Origin: Streptomyces diastatochromogenes
Lineage (GTDB): Bacteria > Actinomycetota > Actinomycetes > Streptomycetales > Streptomycetaceae
Direction: 5' to 3'
Assembly: GCA_026913215.1 (NCBI GenBank)
Contig: JAPTYK010000001.1
Span: 496,001 to 560,000, forward strand
DNA length: 64,000 bases
Below the pieces are notes generated by a model that was not told where the DNA came from, did not search any database, and saw only the letters and a list, made by a program, of their open reading frames with translations. The translations under genes were made by a program, and so were the position numbers. Every line of letters starts with the position of its first letter. Position 1 is the stretch's first letter. This document shows, piece by piece, positions 8,736-17,951 of this stretch.

Positions 8736-10073
8736 GGCCTGCCTTCAGGCCGGCCCCGGGGCGCCGGCCGGTCGACCTCGCCCTTGCGGTGGACGCGGGT
8801 GGCGAGGAGGCCGCCGAGGAAGCCCGCGACGAGGCCCCAGAGGAGGGCGAAGCCGACCGTCTTCCAGATGTCCGGGCGGAGCAGCACCTCGCCGCCGAGC
8901 GAGCCGAGGTCGCCGATGCCGAGGACGGAGAGGCCGAGGCGGGCCTCGACGAGGGTGACCGGTGCGGCGACCAGCATGGTGAGGGCGAAGGCGACGCCCA
9001 GGTGGAGGGCGTGCCGCCAGGGCGGGATGCGGGCCGGGGAGCGGACGGCGGCGACGAGGGCGGCGGCGAGGACCAGGACGGCGGCGACGGGCAGCAGCCA
9101 CCACGCGCGCGCGTCCTGGGCGGCGAGCGAGGACAGGTCGACGGTCGAGAGGTCCGGGCTGTCGCCCTTGCCCCGCAGGACGGCGTCGAGGACCTGCGGC
9201 ATGGGCAGGCCGAAGGGCCCTCGGCCCTGCCCTCCCAGGAGCCGCCGATGCCCACGCCGAGGGCGAGCCAGGCGACGTTGGGGAGGCCCAGGAGGAGGAC
9301 GGCGAGGGTGCTCGCGGCGTGGCCCTCGGTCGCCGCGACGACGATCCCGATGACCAGGCCCACGAGGACGTACGCGAGGAGCAGCAGGAGCATCGCGAAG
9401 GCCGCGGGGCGGACGGGTTCCTGGTAGCGGACGAGCCGGGGCGGCAGCGGGGTCCCCCGGGAGACGAGGAGGGCGACGGCGAGCACGCCGAGGATCCACA
9501 GGAGGCCGTAGAAGAGCGTGGGGCCGAGGTCGGTGCGGAAGCCGACGGTGGGGTTCGTGGCGTTGAGGAGCTCGCCGAAGAGGTCCATGAGGGACCCCTG
9601 GGAGGTGTCGCCGCCGAGGGTGAGGGGGAAGTCGTGGCGGGCGAGGGCCGAGAGGCCCGCGAGGGCGGCCAGCCAGAGCACGACGACGCTCGCCGCGCGG
9701 AGCAGGAGCGCGCGGACGCTGGTCACCGCGTGGTGGCGCAGGGGGCGCAGGAAGCAGTAGCCGGTGACCAGGGCGCCCACCAGGGTGACGGTGAGCGGCA
9801 TGGCGGTCAGTTCGGCCTGGGTGCCGGCGAGGGCGCCCGCGTCGCCGGAGAGGTCGACCTTGCCGCCCGAGGCCATGACGACGACCGCGGCGAGGATCTC
9901 GGTGAAGCCGCCGGGCAGGTCGGCGGCGCCCGCGCCCAGAGGCCCAGCCCGGCGACGACGCCCATCGCGGCGAACCCGGCGACCACGGCGGCCAGGGCCT
10001 GGAGGGCGACGCGGGCGGGGGACCCGGTAGGGATCGCGGGGGGCCGCGCGGAGGTGGGGAGCCGACTGCTCAC
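8732..10073 (-). CDS. Streptophobe family membrane protein (frameshifted)
   Basis: The GTG at 10073 begins MSSRLPTSARPPAIPTG; the stop is at 8732, giving about 447 residues after repair. It is an integral membrane protein with roughly ten hydrophobic segments (ALQALAAVVAGFAAMGVVAG, MPLTVTLVGALVTGYCFLRP, ALLLRAASVVVLWLAALAG, LLLLLAYVLVGLVIGIVVAA, AWWLLPVAAVLVLAAALVAA and others). The GGKVDLSGDAGALAG and MPLTVTLVGALV stretches are typical of the streptomycete streptophobe family, of unknown role. Base losses near 9940 and 9222 split it. It converges on the kinase gene, overlapping by about four bases, and is divergent from the DUF6777 gene across 93 bp. Confidence 0.8.
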
Positions 10074-10166
10074 CCTGCCCACGCTAGTACCGGCGCCGGG
10101 GCTCCGCTTGCGGACGGGCGCCGTTCGGCGCACACAATGGGCGCGGAACGGAAGAAAGGAAACAAC

Positions 10167-11738
10167 GTGACTTCCCACCCGCCGTCCGGCCCTCCCTCCG
10201 GCCCTCCGTCGGTTCCCCCACAGGTCCCCCTCGGGCCCCTCTCGGGCCCGGGTACACGCCGGGAACCGCCGGCCCCCGCCACCGCCCGGCCCGCCCCACG
10301 GCGGCTCGGGGGCGGCGGCCCGTCCGGCGGCGGCCCGTCCGGTGGCGGTTCGGGGAGCGGTGGCCCACCCGGCGGTGGCCCACCCGGCGGCGGCCCGTCC
10401 GGCGGCGGTGGCTCCGGAGGCGGTGGCGGCGGTTCCGGGCCGACCGGCGGCGGGGCGGCAAGAGCGGGGCGGGGCGGCCCCTGGTGGCGTTCCGTCCCCA
10501 AGGTCGCCTCGCTCACCGCCGTGCTCGTGGCGGCCGCCGCGCTGGCCGTCGTCCTCACCAACCGCCCCGACGGCAAGAGCGACACGGCGGGTTCCGGCAG
10601 CGGCGAGGTCTTCCTGCAGAACGCCGCCGCGTCCGGCCCGGACCCCTTCACCCGGTCGACGGCGCGCGCCGACGGCGGTTCCGCCCCGCCGGCCTCGCTG
10701 CCGCCCTGTACCGCCTCGGCCGTGCCCGAGATGTCGGGGTCGACGCCCGGTCTCTACGGCGGGACGCGGTCGGTCTCCAGCTGCGACGTGGAGCAGCAGG
10801 TCCGCTACCTCCGGGGAGCCCGCGAAGAACGCGGCCTTCGCCTCCGTCGTCGGGATCCGGCCGGACGACGTGCCGCCTACCTCCGCTCCCTGACCCCGCT
10901 TCAGCTGCGGGTGGACACCCGGGTGACGAACCACGGCTTCCGGAACGGCGCGGCCACCACCTACCAGGCGGTGCTCCAGGCCGGCACGGCCGTCATGGTC
11001 GACGGCCACGGGGTGCCCCGGGTGCGCTGCGCCTGCGGCAATCCACTGACCGGCCCGGTGGCGCAGAAGGCGCCGCGCACGACGGGCACGCCCTGGCAGG
11101 GGTACAGCTCCCAGCAGGTCGTCGTGGTGGCGCCCTCGGTGACGGTCGTGAACGTCTTCGTGGTGTACGACCCCCGGGACGACGGCTGGTTCGCGCGCGA
11201 GCACGGCGACACCGGCGGGCACGACAGGCCCACCCCGCCGCCTCCCCCGCCGCCCACGGCCTCCCCGTCCACCCTGGCGCCGTCCTCGCCGTCCTCGTCC
11301 AGCTCGTCCCCGTCGGTCCCCCCGTCCTCGCCGGTGCCGTGCGTGACCGTGACGGGCACGGGACCTGACGCCGAGCGGCGGGACCACTCCGTCGCCCTGC
11401 CCCTCGACGCTCTCCCTCCGGTGTCGTCGTCCCCGCCGGAGTCGCCGCCCGACTCCTCCGGTCCCACGGACTCGTCGCCGTCGACGGAGTCGTCGAGTCC
11501 GGAGTCGGCGAGCCCGGAGTCGGCGCCCGCCCCGGACGGTTCGGCGGAGGTCACGAGCCGGTCGCCGGACCAGCAGGCCGCCCAGCGGGCGGACGACACG
11601 GCCTCTCCCCGTCCCCGCGCCCGGCCCCCGTCCCGCGCCCGTCGCCTGAAGGCCCTCCGGAGCCAGGCGCCGATCGGCAGGGGCGGGCCGTCCGCTCCTC
11701 CGCGCGCAGCTGCCACATCCGCTCGTCGCGGTCGGTGA
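10167..11738 (+). CDS. DUF6777 membrane-anchored protein
   Basis: The GTG at 10167 follows AGAAAGGAAACAAC, a good ribosome-binding site. The product is about 523 residues. The N-terminus is Pro-rich and then extremely Gly-rich (repeats of GGGPSGGG, about residues 50-95), followed by one membrane segment VASLTAVLVAAAALAVVLTN. The outer part has GEVFLQNAA, PGLYGGT, SCDVEQQVRYL, PYLRSLTPLQLRVDTRVTNHG, AVLQAGTAVMVDGHGVPRVR and CACGNPL, which identify DUF6777. A Ser/Pro/Glu-rich tail follows. Two compensating indels at about 10818 and 10872 shift the EPAKNAAFASVVGIRPDDVP piece into another frame. The function is unknown; cell-surface location is inferred. Confidence 0.8.
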   Translation: MTSHPPSGPPSGPPSVPPQVPLGPLSGPGTRREPPAPATARPAPRRLGGGGPSGGGPSGGGSGSGGPPGGGPPGGGPSGGGGSGGGGGGSGPTGGGAARAGRGGPWWRSVPKVASLTAVLVAAAALAVVLTNRPDGKSDTAGSGSGEVFLQNAAASGPDPFTRSTARADGGSAPPASLPPCTASAVPEMSGSTPGLYGGTRSVSSCDVEQQVRYLRGAREERGLRLRRRDPAGRRAAYLRSLTPLQLRVDTRVTNHGFRNGAATTYQAVLQAGTAVMVDGHGVPRVRCACGNPLTGPVAQKAPRTTGTPWQGYSSQQVVVVAPSVTVVNVFVVYDPRDDGWFAREHGDTGGHDRPTPPPPPPPTASPSTLAPSSPSSSSSSPSVPPSSPVPCVTVTGTGPDAERRDHSVALPLDALPPVSSSPPESPPDSSGPTDSSPSTESSSPESASPESAPAPDGSAEVTSRSPDQQAAQRADDTASPRPRARPPSRARRLKALRSQAPIGRGGPSAPPRAAATSARRGR

Positions 11739-11812
11739 AGTGTCCGGACACGGGTCGTCCCCTTTCCTCCTGAGCGTGACCACCAGGCCACTGGAAAGGA
11801 GTCTGTAACCTT

Positions 11813-11850
11813 ATTGGCCCGGACAGCAGAGCCAATGAGGAGTGATTGGC
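11813..11850. promoter_or_regulatory. ATTGGC half-site cluster upstream of mocR-type gene
   Basis: ATTGGC occurs at 11813-11818 and 11845-11850, and its reverse complement GCCAAT at 11831-11836. The first two form an inverted repeat (CTTATTGGC/GCCAATGAG, one mismatch), and the third abuts the ATG at 11851. Paired direct or inverted half-sites at their own promoter are characteristic of MocR regulators, so autoregulation is likely. Confidence 0.5.
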
Positions 11851-13317
11851 ATGGCAGTGGCACGTGTGGTCCACACCGCGGACCGGACCCTGACCGGTCG
11901 CCAGCTCGCGTCGCTCCTCACCCCGCCCGCGGAGGGCCGGTTCGGGTACCGGGAGCTCGCCCGTGCCGTGCGGGAGGCGCTGCTCGACGGCCGGGTGGCG
12001 TTGCGTCTGCGGCTGCCGGCCGAGCGGGAGCTCGCCTCGGTGCTCCTGGTGAGCCGGACCACCGTGACCAGCGCGTACGACCTGCTGCGGGAGAGCGGTT
12101 ACGCGCACAGCCGGCGCGGCGCCGGTACGTGGACCGCGCTGCCGGAGGGGCAGGCGCCCACCGTCCTGGGCGGTTTCCACGACGACGCGGGCGCGACCAT
12201 CGACCTGGCCCTCGCCGCTCCGCAGGCGCCGGAGGACGAGCTGTCCGCCGCGCTCGCGGCGGCCGCCGCCGAGCTGCCCCGGTACGCCGGCGCGCAGGGC
12301 TATCACCCGTACGGGCTGCCCGCGTTGCGCGCCGCGATCGCCGAGCGCTACACGGCCCGCGGCCTGCCGACCCTCCCGGAGCAGATCCTCGTCACGACCG
12401 GGGCGCAGCAGGCCGTCTCGCTGGTGCTCACGCTGCTCGGCCGGGCCGGCGACCGGGTGCTCGCCGAGAACCCCTCGTACACCAACGCCCTCGACGCGAT
12501 GCGGGGGCGCATGCTCCGCGTCACTCCGGTGCCGGTCACGGAGGCCGGGTGGGACACCGGGCTCGTCGACGCGGCGCTCCGGCAGACCGCGCCGCGCCTG
12601 GCCTATCTGATCCCGGACTTCCACAATCCGACCGGGCGGCTCATGCCGGCGGAGCAGCGCCGGGAGCTCGCGCGGTCCGCGCGGGCCACCGGGACCTGGC
12701 TGGTGGTCGACGAGACGCTGACGGACACGGCCCTGGACGTGCCCGCGCCGCTGCCGTTCGCGGCGGCGGCCGGCGAGGCGACGGCGAGCAGATCGTCTCC
12801 GTCGGCTCGCTGAGCAAGAGCTGCTGGGGCGGGCTGCGGGTCGGCTGGGTCCGGGCCGCGTCACGCGTCGTGACCGAGCTGGCCCGGGTCCGGATCACCG
12901 CCGACCTGTCCGGTTCGGTGCTCGACCAGCTGGTGGCCGTCGCCCTGATGGACCGCCTCGACGTGATCGTGCCGCGGCGCCAGGAGGAGCTGCGGCTGCG
13001 CCGGTCCGCGCTGGCCGACGCCCTCGCCCGCCACGTGCCGGAGTGGCGGTGGGCGGTGCCGCCGGGCGGGATGTGCCTCTGGATCGACCTGGGCGGCCGG
13101 TGGCCTCCTCCCTCGCGGCCCGGGCCCTGCGCCATGGGGTGCGGGTGGAGGGCGGCGCCCGGTTCGGGTGGACCCGGGCACGCACGAGCACCGGCTGCGG
13201 ATCCCGTTCACCCTGCCCGTGGAGGTGTACGAACCGGCGGCGGAGCGGCTCGCGGCGGCCCTGGAGGGCGATCCCGGGCGCTTCGCCGATCCGGGCCTGC
13301 CGGACTGGGTGGCCTGA
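11851..13317 (+). CDS. MocR-type GntR/aminotransferase regulator (frameshifted)
   Basis: The ATG at 11851 (MAVARVVHTADRTLTGRQLA) leads to TGA at 13317, about 490 residues after repair. The N-terminus is a GntR winged helix (RELARAVREALLDGRV, LRLPAERELASVLLVSRTTV). The rest is a class I aminotransferase-like fold: YAGAQGYHPYGLPALRAAIA, ILVTTGAQQAVSLVL, LIPDFHNPTG, and the PLP-lysine segment SVGSLSKSCWGGLRVGW. MocR proteins use PLP to sense amine metabolites rather than to transaminate. Base losses occur near 12777, 13103 and 13165. ATTGGC half-sites precede the start. No obvious divergent target gene is adjacent, so self-regulation or distant targets are likely. Confidence 0.85.
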
Positions 13318-13368
13318 GGCGGTCATATTCGGATGCCCGGTCCCGGGGGTAGGTGTACGGTCCACCGG

Positions 13369-13870
13369 GTGGAACCGCTGACCGACACACAGATCCGCTC
13401 GTCCTTCGTGAACTGCACCAAGGGCGAGGCCTCGCGCCTCAAGCTGCCCCTGGACTTCGCCGAGCTCCCCTGGGAGGACCTGGACTTCCTCGGCTGGGTC
13501 GATCCGGGCGCGCCCTGCGGGCGCACCTGGTCGTGCCGCGCGCGGACGGTCCGCTCGGCGTGACCTGCGGGTCCCGGCCACCGGCCGGACCAGCGCCGTG
13601 AAGTCGAGCATGTGCCAGGTCTGTCTGACCGCGCACGCCTCCTCGGGGGTCACGCTCCTGGTGGCTCCGCTGGCCGGCAGCCGCGGCCGCGAGGGGAACA
13701 CGGTCGGGATCTACCTCTGCGCCGACCTCGCCTGCTCCCTCTACGTCCGGGGCCGCCGGCAGCCGAAGCTCCGCCACCGGCGCCACGAGGAGTCCCTCAC
13801 CCTCGACGAGCAGGTCGCCCGTCTGACGGGCAACCTGGACGCGTTCCTCGACCGGGTGACGGCGGGTTAG
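13369..13870 (+). CDS. FBP domain zinc-finger protein (frameshifted)
   Basis: The GTG at 13369 begins MEPLTDTQIRSSFVNCTKGE and the gene stops at 13870, about 168 residues after repair. The N-terminal half (ASRLKLPLDFAELPWEDLDF, LGWVDPG, LVVPRADGPLGVTLR) and the Cys pattern SSMCQVCLTAHASSGVTLLV with CADLACSLYVRG match FBP-domain proteins, whose C-terminal part is a treble-clef zinc finger. The four cysteines (CxxC and CxxxxC) are present. Such proteins are thought to associate with translation factors, but this is weakly established. Base losses near 13515 and 13566 break the frame. The gene lies between the MocR gene and a convergent acyl-CoA dehydrogenase. Confidence 0.78.
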
Positions 13871-13885
13871 GACCCGTGCGCCGGC

Positions 13886-15067
13886 TCAGCGGAAGGCCTG
13901 CTCGCCGGTGAGCGCCTTGCCGATGACCAGGGAGTGGACCTCGCTCGTGCCCTCGTAGGTGAGCACCGACTCCAGGTTGTTGGCGTGGCGCAGCACCGGG
14001 TACTCCAGGGTGATGCCGTTGGCGCCCAGGATGGTGCGGCATTCGCGGGCGATGGCGATGGCCTCGCGGACGTTGTTCAGCTTGCCCACGCTGACCTGCT
14101 CGGGGGTGAGGGCTCCGGCGTCCTTGAGGCGGCCGAGGTGGAGGGCGAGGAGCATGCCCTTGCCGAGTTCGACGGACATGTCGGCGAGCTTCTGCTGCGT
14201 GAGCTGGTAGGAGGCGAGGGAGCGGGCGAAGACGACCCGGTCCCGGGCGTAGGAGATCGCCGTCTCCAGGCAGTCGCGGGCGGCTCCGAGCGCGCCGAAG
14301 ACGATGCCGAAGCGGGCCTCGTTGAGGCAGCCGAGCGGGCCGGAGAGGCCGCGGGCCTCCGGCAGCATCGCGTCGGCGGGGAGCCGCACGTCCTCGAAGA
14401 CCAGTTCGCTGGTGACGCTCGCCCGCAGCGACAGCTTCATCTTGATCTCGGGGGCGCTGAATCCGGGGGTTCCGGCCGGTACGAGGAAGCCGCGGACGCC
14501 GTCCTCGGTGCGCGCCCAGACGACGGCGACGTCGGCCACCGAGCCGTTGGTGATCCACATCTTGGTGCCGTTGAGCACCCAGTCGGAGCCGTCCCGCTTG
14601 GCGTTGGTCCGCATGGCGCCGGGGTCGGAGCCCGCGTCCGGTTCGGTGAGGCCGAAGCAGCCGATGTACTCGCCGGCCGCCATCTTCGGCAGCCAGCGCT
14701 GCTTCTGCTCCTCGGAGCCGTACTTCCAGATCGCGTACATGGCGAGCGAGCCCTGCACGGAGACGAGGGAGCGCAGTCCGGAGTCGACGGCCTCCAGCTC
14801 CAGACAGGCGAGGCCGTACGCGACGGAGTTGGTGCCCGCGCAGCCGTAGCCCTCCAGGTGCATGCCGAGCACTCCGGTCGCGCCGAGCGTGCGGGCCAGC
14901 TCGCGGGCGGGGATCTCCCCCTTCTCGAACCAGCCGGCGACGTGCGGCCGCAGTTCGCGGTCGGCCACGGCGCGGACGGTGTTCCGGATCTCCCGCTCCT
15001 CGTCGGTGAGCAGTCCGTCGAGGGCGAGCAGGTCGAAGGGGTGGACGGGGGTGGACGGCGACTTCAC
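13886..15067 (-). CDS. gcdH: Glutaryl-CoA dehydrogenase-like acyl-CoA dehydrogenase
   Basis: An intact 393-residue flavoenzyme starts at GTG 15067 (MKSPSTPVHPFDLLALDGLL). It matches glutaryl-CoA dehydrogenases along its length: EGYGCAGTNSVAYGLACLEL, VDSGLRSLVSVQGSLAMYAI, GCFGLTEPDAGSDPGAM, LNGTKMWITNGSVADVAVVW and the catalytic-base region LTYEGTSEVHSLVIGKALTG with Glu 372. GCDH oxidises and decarboxylates glutaryl-CoA to crotonyl-CoA in lysine and tryptophan breakdown. A divergent class III CoA transferase, related to glutarate CoA-transferases, and a FadR-type regulator complete a likely glutarate catabolic set. The intergenic region has GGATCC-centred palindromes for control. Confidence 0.9.
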   Translation of the reverse strand: MKSPSTPVHPFDLLALDGLLTDEEREIRNTVRAVADRELRPHVAGWFEKGEIPARELARTLGATGVLGMHLEGYGCAGTNSVAYGLACLELEAVDSGLRSLVSVQGSLAMYAIWKYGSEEQKQRWLPKMAAGEYIGCFGLTEPDAGSDPGAMRTNAKRDGSDWVLNGTKMWITNGSVADVAVVWARTEDGVRGFLVPAGTPGFSAPEIKMKLSLRASVTSELVFEDVRLPADAMLPEARGLSGPLGCLNEARFGIVFGALGAARDCLETAISYARDRVVFARSLASYQLTQQKLADMSVELGKGMLLALHLGRLKDAGALTPEQVSVGKLNNVREAIAIARECRTILGANGITLEYPVLRHANNLESVLTYEGTSEVHSLVIGKALTGEQAFR

Positions 15068-15124
15068 GGACGGCCTCCTGGCGACTGTGGCAACTCGGCG
15101 AACCGCAGCGTAGCCCCCGATCGG

Positions 15125-15183
15125 ATATTGGATCCAGTATTGATAATCCGGGATCCAGACCCTACGGTCCGATTGGATCCAAT
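15125..15183. promoter_or_regulatory. VanR-like GntR operators in divergent promoter
   Basis: Two palindromes lie between the divergent dehydrogenase and CoA-transferase genes. ATATTGGATCCAGTAT at 15125-15140 matches its reverse complement at all but one pair, and ATTGGATCCAAT at 15172-15183 is perfect. Their centres are 45 bp apart. A weaker GGGATCCA lies at 15150-15157. ATTGGATCCAAT is the operator recognised by Caulobacter VanR, a FadR-subfamily GntR protein. A FadR-type gene follows the CoA transferase, so it is the natural candidate to bind here. Confidence 0.7.
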
Positions 15184-15224
15184 CTCCGGTATCCGGTATC
15201 TCCAGCGGGAGCGAGGGAAGCTGC

Positions 15225-16432
15225 ATGCGCGCAGACCAGCCGGGCACACCAGGGACGCCCCCGACGGGAGGCGCCCTCTCCGGCATCGTCGTCGCCGACT
15301 TCGGCCGGGTCCTCGCCGGGCCGTACATGACGATGCTCCTCGCCGACCTGGGCGCGGACGTGATCAAGATCGAACGGCCGGGCTCCGGCGACGACACGCG
15401 CGCGTGGGGCCCGCCGTTCGCCGGCGGGGAGGCCACGTACTTCCTCGGCGTGAACCGGAACAAGCGCTCCGTGACGCTCGACCTCACGGATCCCGAGGAC
15501 CTGGCCACGGCCCGCGCGATCGTGGACCGCGCGGACGTCCTCGTCGAGAACTTCCGCCCCGGGACGATGGAGAAGCTCGGCCTCGGATACGAGGACGTGC
15601 GGGTCGACAACCCCGGGCTCGTCTACTGCTCGGTGACCGGCTTCGGCACCGCGGAGGGCGCCCGGCTGCCGGGCTACGACCTGCTCGTCCAGGCCATGGG
15701 CGGCCTCATGAGCGTGACCGGCGAACCCGGCGGGCGGGGCACGAAGGCGGGGGTCGCCCTGGTCGACGTCATCACCGGCCTCCACGCGGGCATGGGCGTC
15801 CTCGCCGCCCTGCGGCACCGGGAGCGCACCGGCGAGGGCCAGCGGGTCGAGGTCTCCCTGCTCGGCTCCCTCCTCTCGGCGCTCACCAACCAGGCCGCCG
15901 CCCACCTCGGCGCCGGAGTCGTGCCGCGCGCGATGGGCAACAGGCACCCGAGCATCACCCCGTACGAGGTCTTCGAGGCCCGGGACCGGCCGCTGGTCCT
16001 CGCCGTCGGCAACGACCGGCAGTTCGGGACCCTGTGCGAGCGGCTCGGCCGGCCGGAACTCGCCGGGGACCCCCGCTTCGCGACGAACACGGCCCGGGTC
16101 GCCCACCGGGAGGAGCTGGTCGAGGCCCTCGGCGGGCCGCTGGGCACCCGTACCGCCGACGACTGGTTCGAGGAGCTCACCGCCGCCGGCGTGCCCTGCG
16201 GGCCGATCAACGACCTGGCGGCCGCCTTCGACCTCGCCGACCGGCTGGGGCTCGCCCCGCGCGTCCCCGAGTCCGAGGCCGGTCCCGGCCAGGTCGCCCA
16301 CCCGATCCGGCTCGACGCCACCCCGCCCTCCTACCGCAGCGCTCCCCGCGCCTCGGCGAGCACACCGCCGGGGTGCTGTCGGAGCTGGGACGAGTCGTCC
16401 CCAGGGGGTCCGCGGCGGACGGCGACGCGTAG
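15225..16432 (+). CDS. Class III CoA transferase (CaiB/BaiF), probable glutarate CoA-transferase
   Basis: The ATG at 15225 follows GAGGGAAG. The protein, about 403 residues, begins MRADQPGTPGTPPTGG and continues VVADFGRVLAGPYMTMLLAD, GADVIKIERPGSGDDTRAW, LGVNRNKRSVTLDL, VENFRPGTMEKLGLGY and the active-site Asp segment GYDLLVQAMGGLMSVTGEPG. These are class III CoA transferase hallmarks; this subgroup includes succinyl-CoA:glutarate CoA-transferase. A base loss near 16345 displaces the last 30 residues (LGEHTAGVLSELGRVVPRGS). It is divergent from a GCDH-like gene and followed 66 bp later by a FadR-type regulator, so activation of glutarate or a related dicarboxylate is the best guess. The acid has not been proved from sequence. 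Confidence 0.88.
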
Positions 16433-16498
16433 GAAGATGGTCGGCACCGGCCGGGGGACCGACCGGTGGCGGCACGAAGGAACGGAAGGTCACAGGCG

Positions 16499-17170
16499 AT
16501 GAGCAGCGCGGTGCAGAAGCGGCGGCCGCAGACCGCCCAGCAGTTCGTCCTGGAGGAACTGCGGCGCGCCATCACCAGCGGGGAGCTCAGGCCCGGCGGA
16601 CCGATCCGCCAGGAGGCCCTGGCGGCCCGGTTCGAGGTCAGCCGGGTGCCGCTCCGGGAGGCCCTGAAGTCCCTGGAGGCCGAGGGGCTCGTGGTCCATC
16701 ACGTCCACCGGGGCTACTTCGTCGCGGAGCTCTCCCTGAACGACCTGGAGGAGATCTACCGGATCCGGGAGCTCCTGGAGACCGAGGCGGTCCGGATAGC
16801 GGTCCGGCGGCTGCCGGACGGCACGATCGCCACGCTCGAACGGATCCAGCGGGAGGTCGAACGGGCCGCCGACGAGGGGGACGTGGCCGCGATGGCGGCG
16901 GCCAACCGGCTCTTCCACTTCACCCTCATCGAGGCCTCCGGGATGCCGCGCCTCGTCCGCCTCGTCACGACCCTGTGGGACTCCACCGACGCGTACCGCT
17001 CGCTCTACTACACCGAGTCCCCGCACCGGAAGCAGGCCGTGCGGGAGCACCGCGCCGTGCTCTCCGCCCTCCGCCACGGCGACGAGGACGCCGCCGTCCG
17101 CCGGCTCGACGAGCACCGCGCCCACGCGGTGGCGGCCCTGCGCGAGGTCCTGGACCTGGAGCGGGACTGA
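16499..17170 (+). CDS. FadR-subfamily GntR regulator
   Basis: The ATG at 16499 begins MSSAVQKRRPQTAQQFVLEE and gives 223 residues, intact. The winged helix is LRRAITSGELRPGGPIRQEA then LAARFEVSRVPLREALKSLE. The C-terminal FCD domain contains metal-binding His in NRLFHFTLIEASG, VREHRAVLSALRHGD and LDEHRAHAV. FCD regulators usually sense carboxylates or acyl-CoA. The gene follows the CoA transferase, and two ATTGGATCCAAT-type palindromes lie in the divergent promoter upstream, so it most likely represses the CoA-transferase and dehydrogenase genes until a dicarboxylate or CoA ester appears. Confidence 0.9.
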   Translation: MSSAVQKRRPQTAQQFVLEELRRAITSGELRPGGPIRQEALAARFEVSRVPLREALKSLEAEGLVVHHVHRGYFVAELSLNDLEEIYRIRELLETEAVRIAVRRLPDGTIATLERIQREVERAADEGDVAAMAAANRLFHFTLIEASGMPRLVRLVTTLWDSTDAYRSLYYTESPHRKQAVREHRAVLSALRHGDEDAAVRRLDEHRAHAVAALREVLDLERD

Positions 17171-17354
17171 ACCCCGGACCGCCGGCGGCTCAGGACCGCC
17201 GACACCCCCGGACCGCCACCGGCGGCGGACTGGTGTTCAGCGGGCTCACTCGTTCCGGTCACGGAGACGGCCTCGCCGTCACGCCTCTCCCGCAGCGCGG
17301 TTACCGAGACGCACTCATTGAGCCAGGCCCGGATCGACGGGCCGCGGATGACAG

Positions 17355-17896
17355 GTGACGGACATGCGAACCGAGGCCGCCCAGCGGGTCGAGCTGGTCT
17401 TCTCCCTCTTCGACGCCAATGGCAACGGGGTCATCGACTCCGACGACTTCGACCTGATGACGGACCGCGTCCTGAAGGCGGCGACCGCGTCGGACGACGG
17501 CGCCAAGGCCGCCATCCGGGCCGCGTTCCGCCGGTACTGGACGACGCTGGCCACGGAACTGGACGCCAACGGCGACGGTGTGATCACCGTCGAGGAGTTC
17601 CGTCCGTTCGTGCTCGACCCCGAGCGCTTCGGCCCCACGATCAGCGAGTTCGCCGACGCGCCTCGGCCCTCGGCGACCCCGACGGTGACGGTCTGATCGA
17701 GCGTCCCCTCTTCCTGGACCTGATGACGGCGATCGGCTTCGGGGAGGAGAACATCCACGCGCTCTTCGACGCCTTCGCCCCGGACGCCGAGGACCGCATC
17801 ACCGTGGCCGTCTGGGCCGAGGGCATCGTGGACTACTACGCGCCGGACATGGCCGGCATCCCGGGCGACCAGCTGGTGGCCGTCGGGACCGCCTGA
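17355..17896 (+). CDS. EF-hand calcium-binding protein (frameshifted)
   Basis: The GTG at 17355 begins MTDMRTEAAQRVELVFSLFD. After repair of a base loss near 17663 the protein is about 180 residues. Two canonical EF-hand loops are present: DANGNGVIDSDDF (residues 20-32) and DANGDGVITVEEF. A third loop, DPDGDGLIERPLF, keeps the Asp positions but lacks the position-12 Glu, and a fourth (DAEDRITVAVWAE) is degenerate. The layout is that of calerythrin-like or sarcoplasmic calcium-binding proteins found in streptomycetes, which buffer or sense calcium in the cytosol. It is monocistronic and ends at a strong hairpin shared with the convergent methyltransferase gene. Confidence 0.85.
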
Positions 17897-17903
17897 CCCG
17901 TCC

Positions 17904-17938
17904 GTGAGCGCGGGGCCCGTCCTGGGCCCCGCGCTCAC
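17904..17938. terminator. Bidirectional hairpin terminator
   Basis: A perfect 15-bp inverted repeat (GTGAGCGCGGGGCCC at 17904-17918 and its complement at 17924-17938) surrounds a 5-nt loop. It lies exactly between the convergent EF-hand and methyltransferase genes, so it can end both transcripts. No T-tract follows, as is normal in this GC range. Confidence 0.85.
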
Positions 17939-17951
17939 CCTCGTACGGACG

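Noticed and set aside
8386..9876. Long minus-strand frame continuing into the kinase gene
   Set aside because: Beyond 8732 it is antisense to the kinase domain and has no homology; it arises from a base loss in the streptophobe gene.
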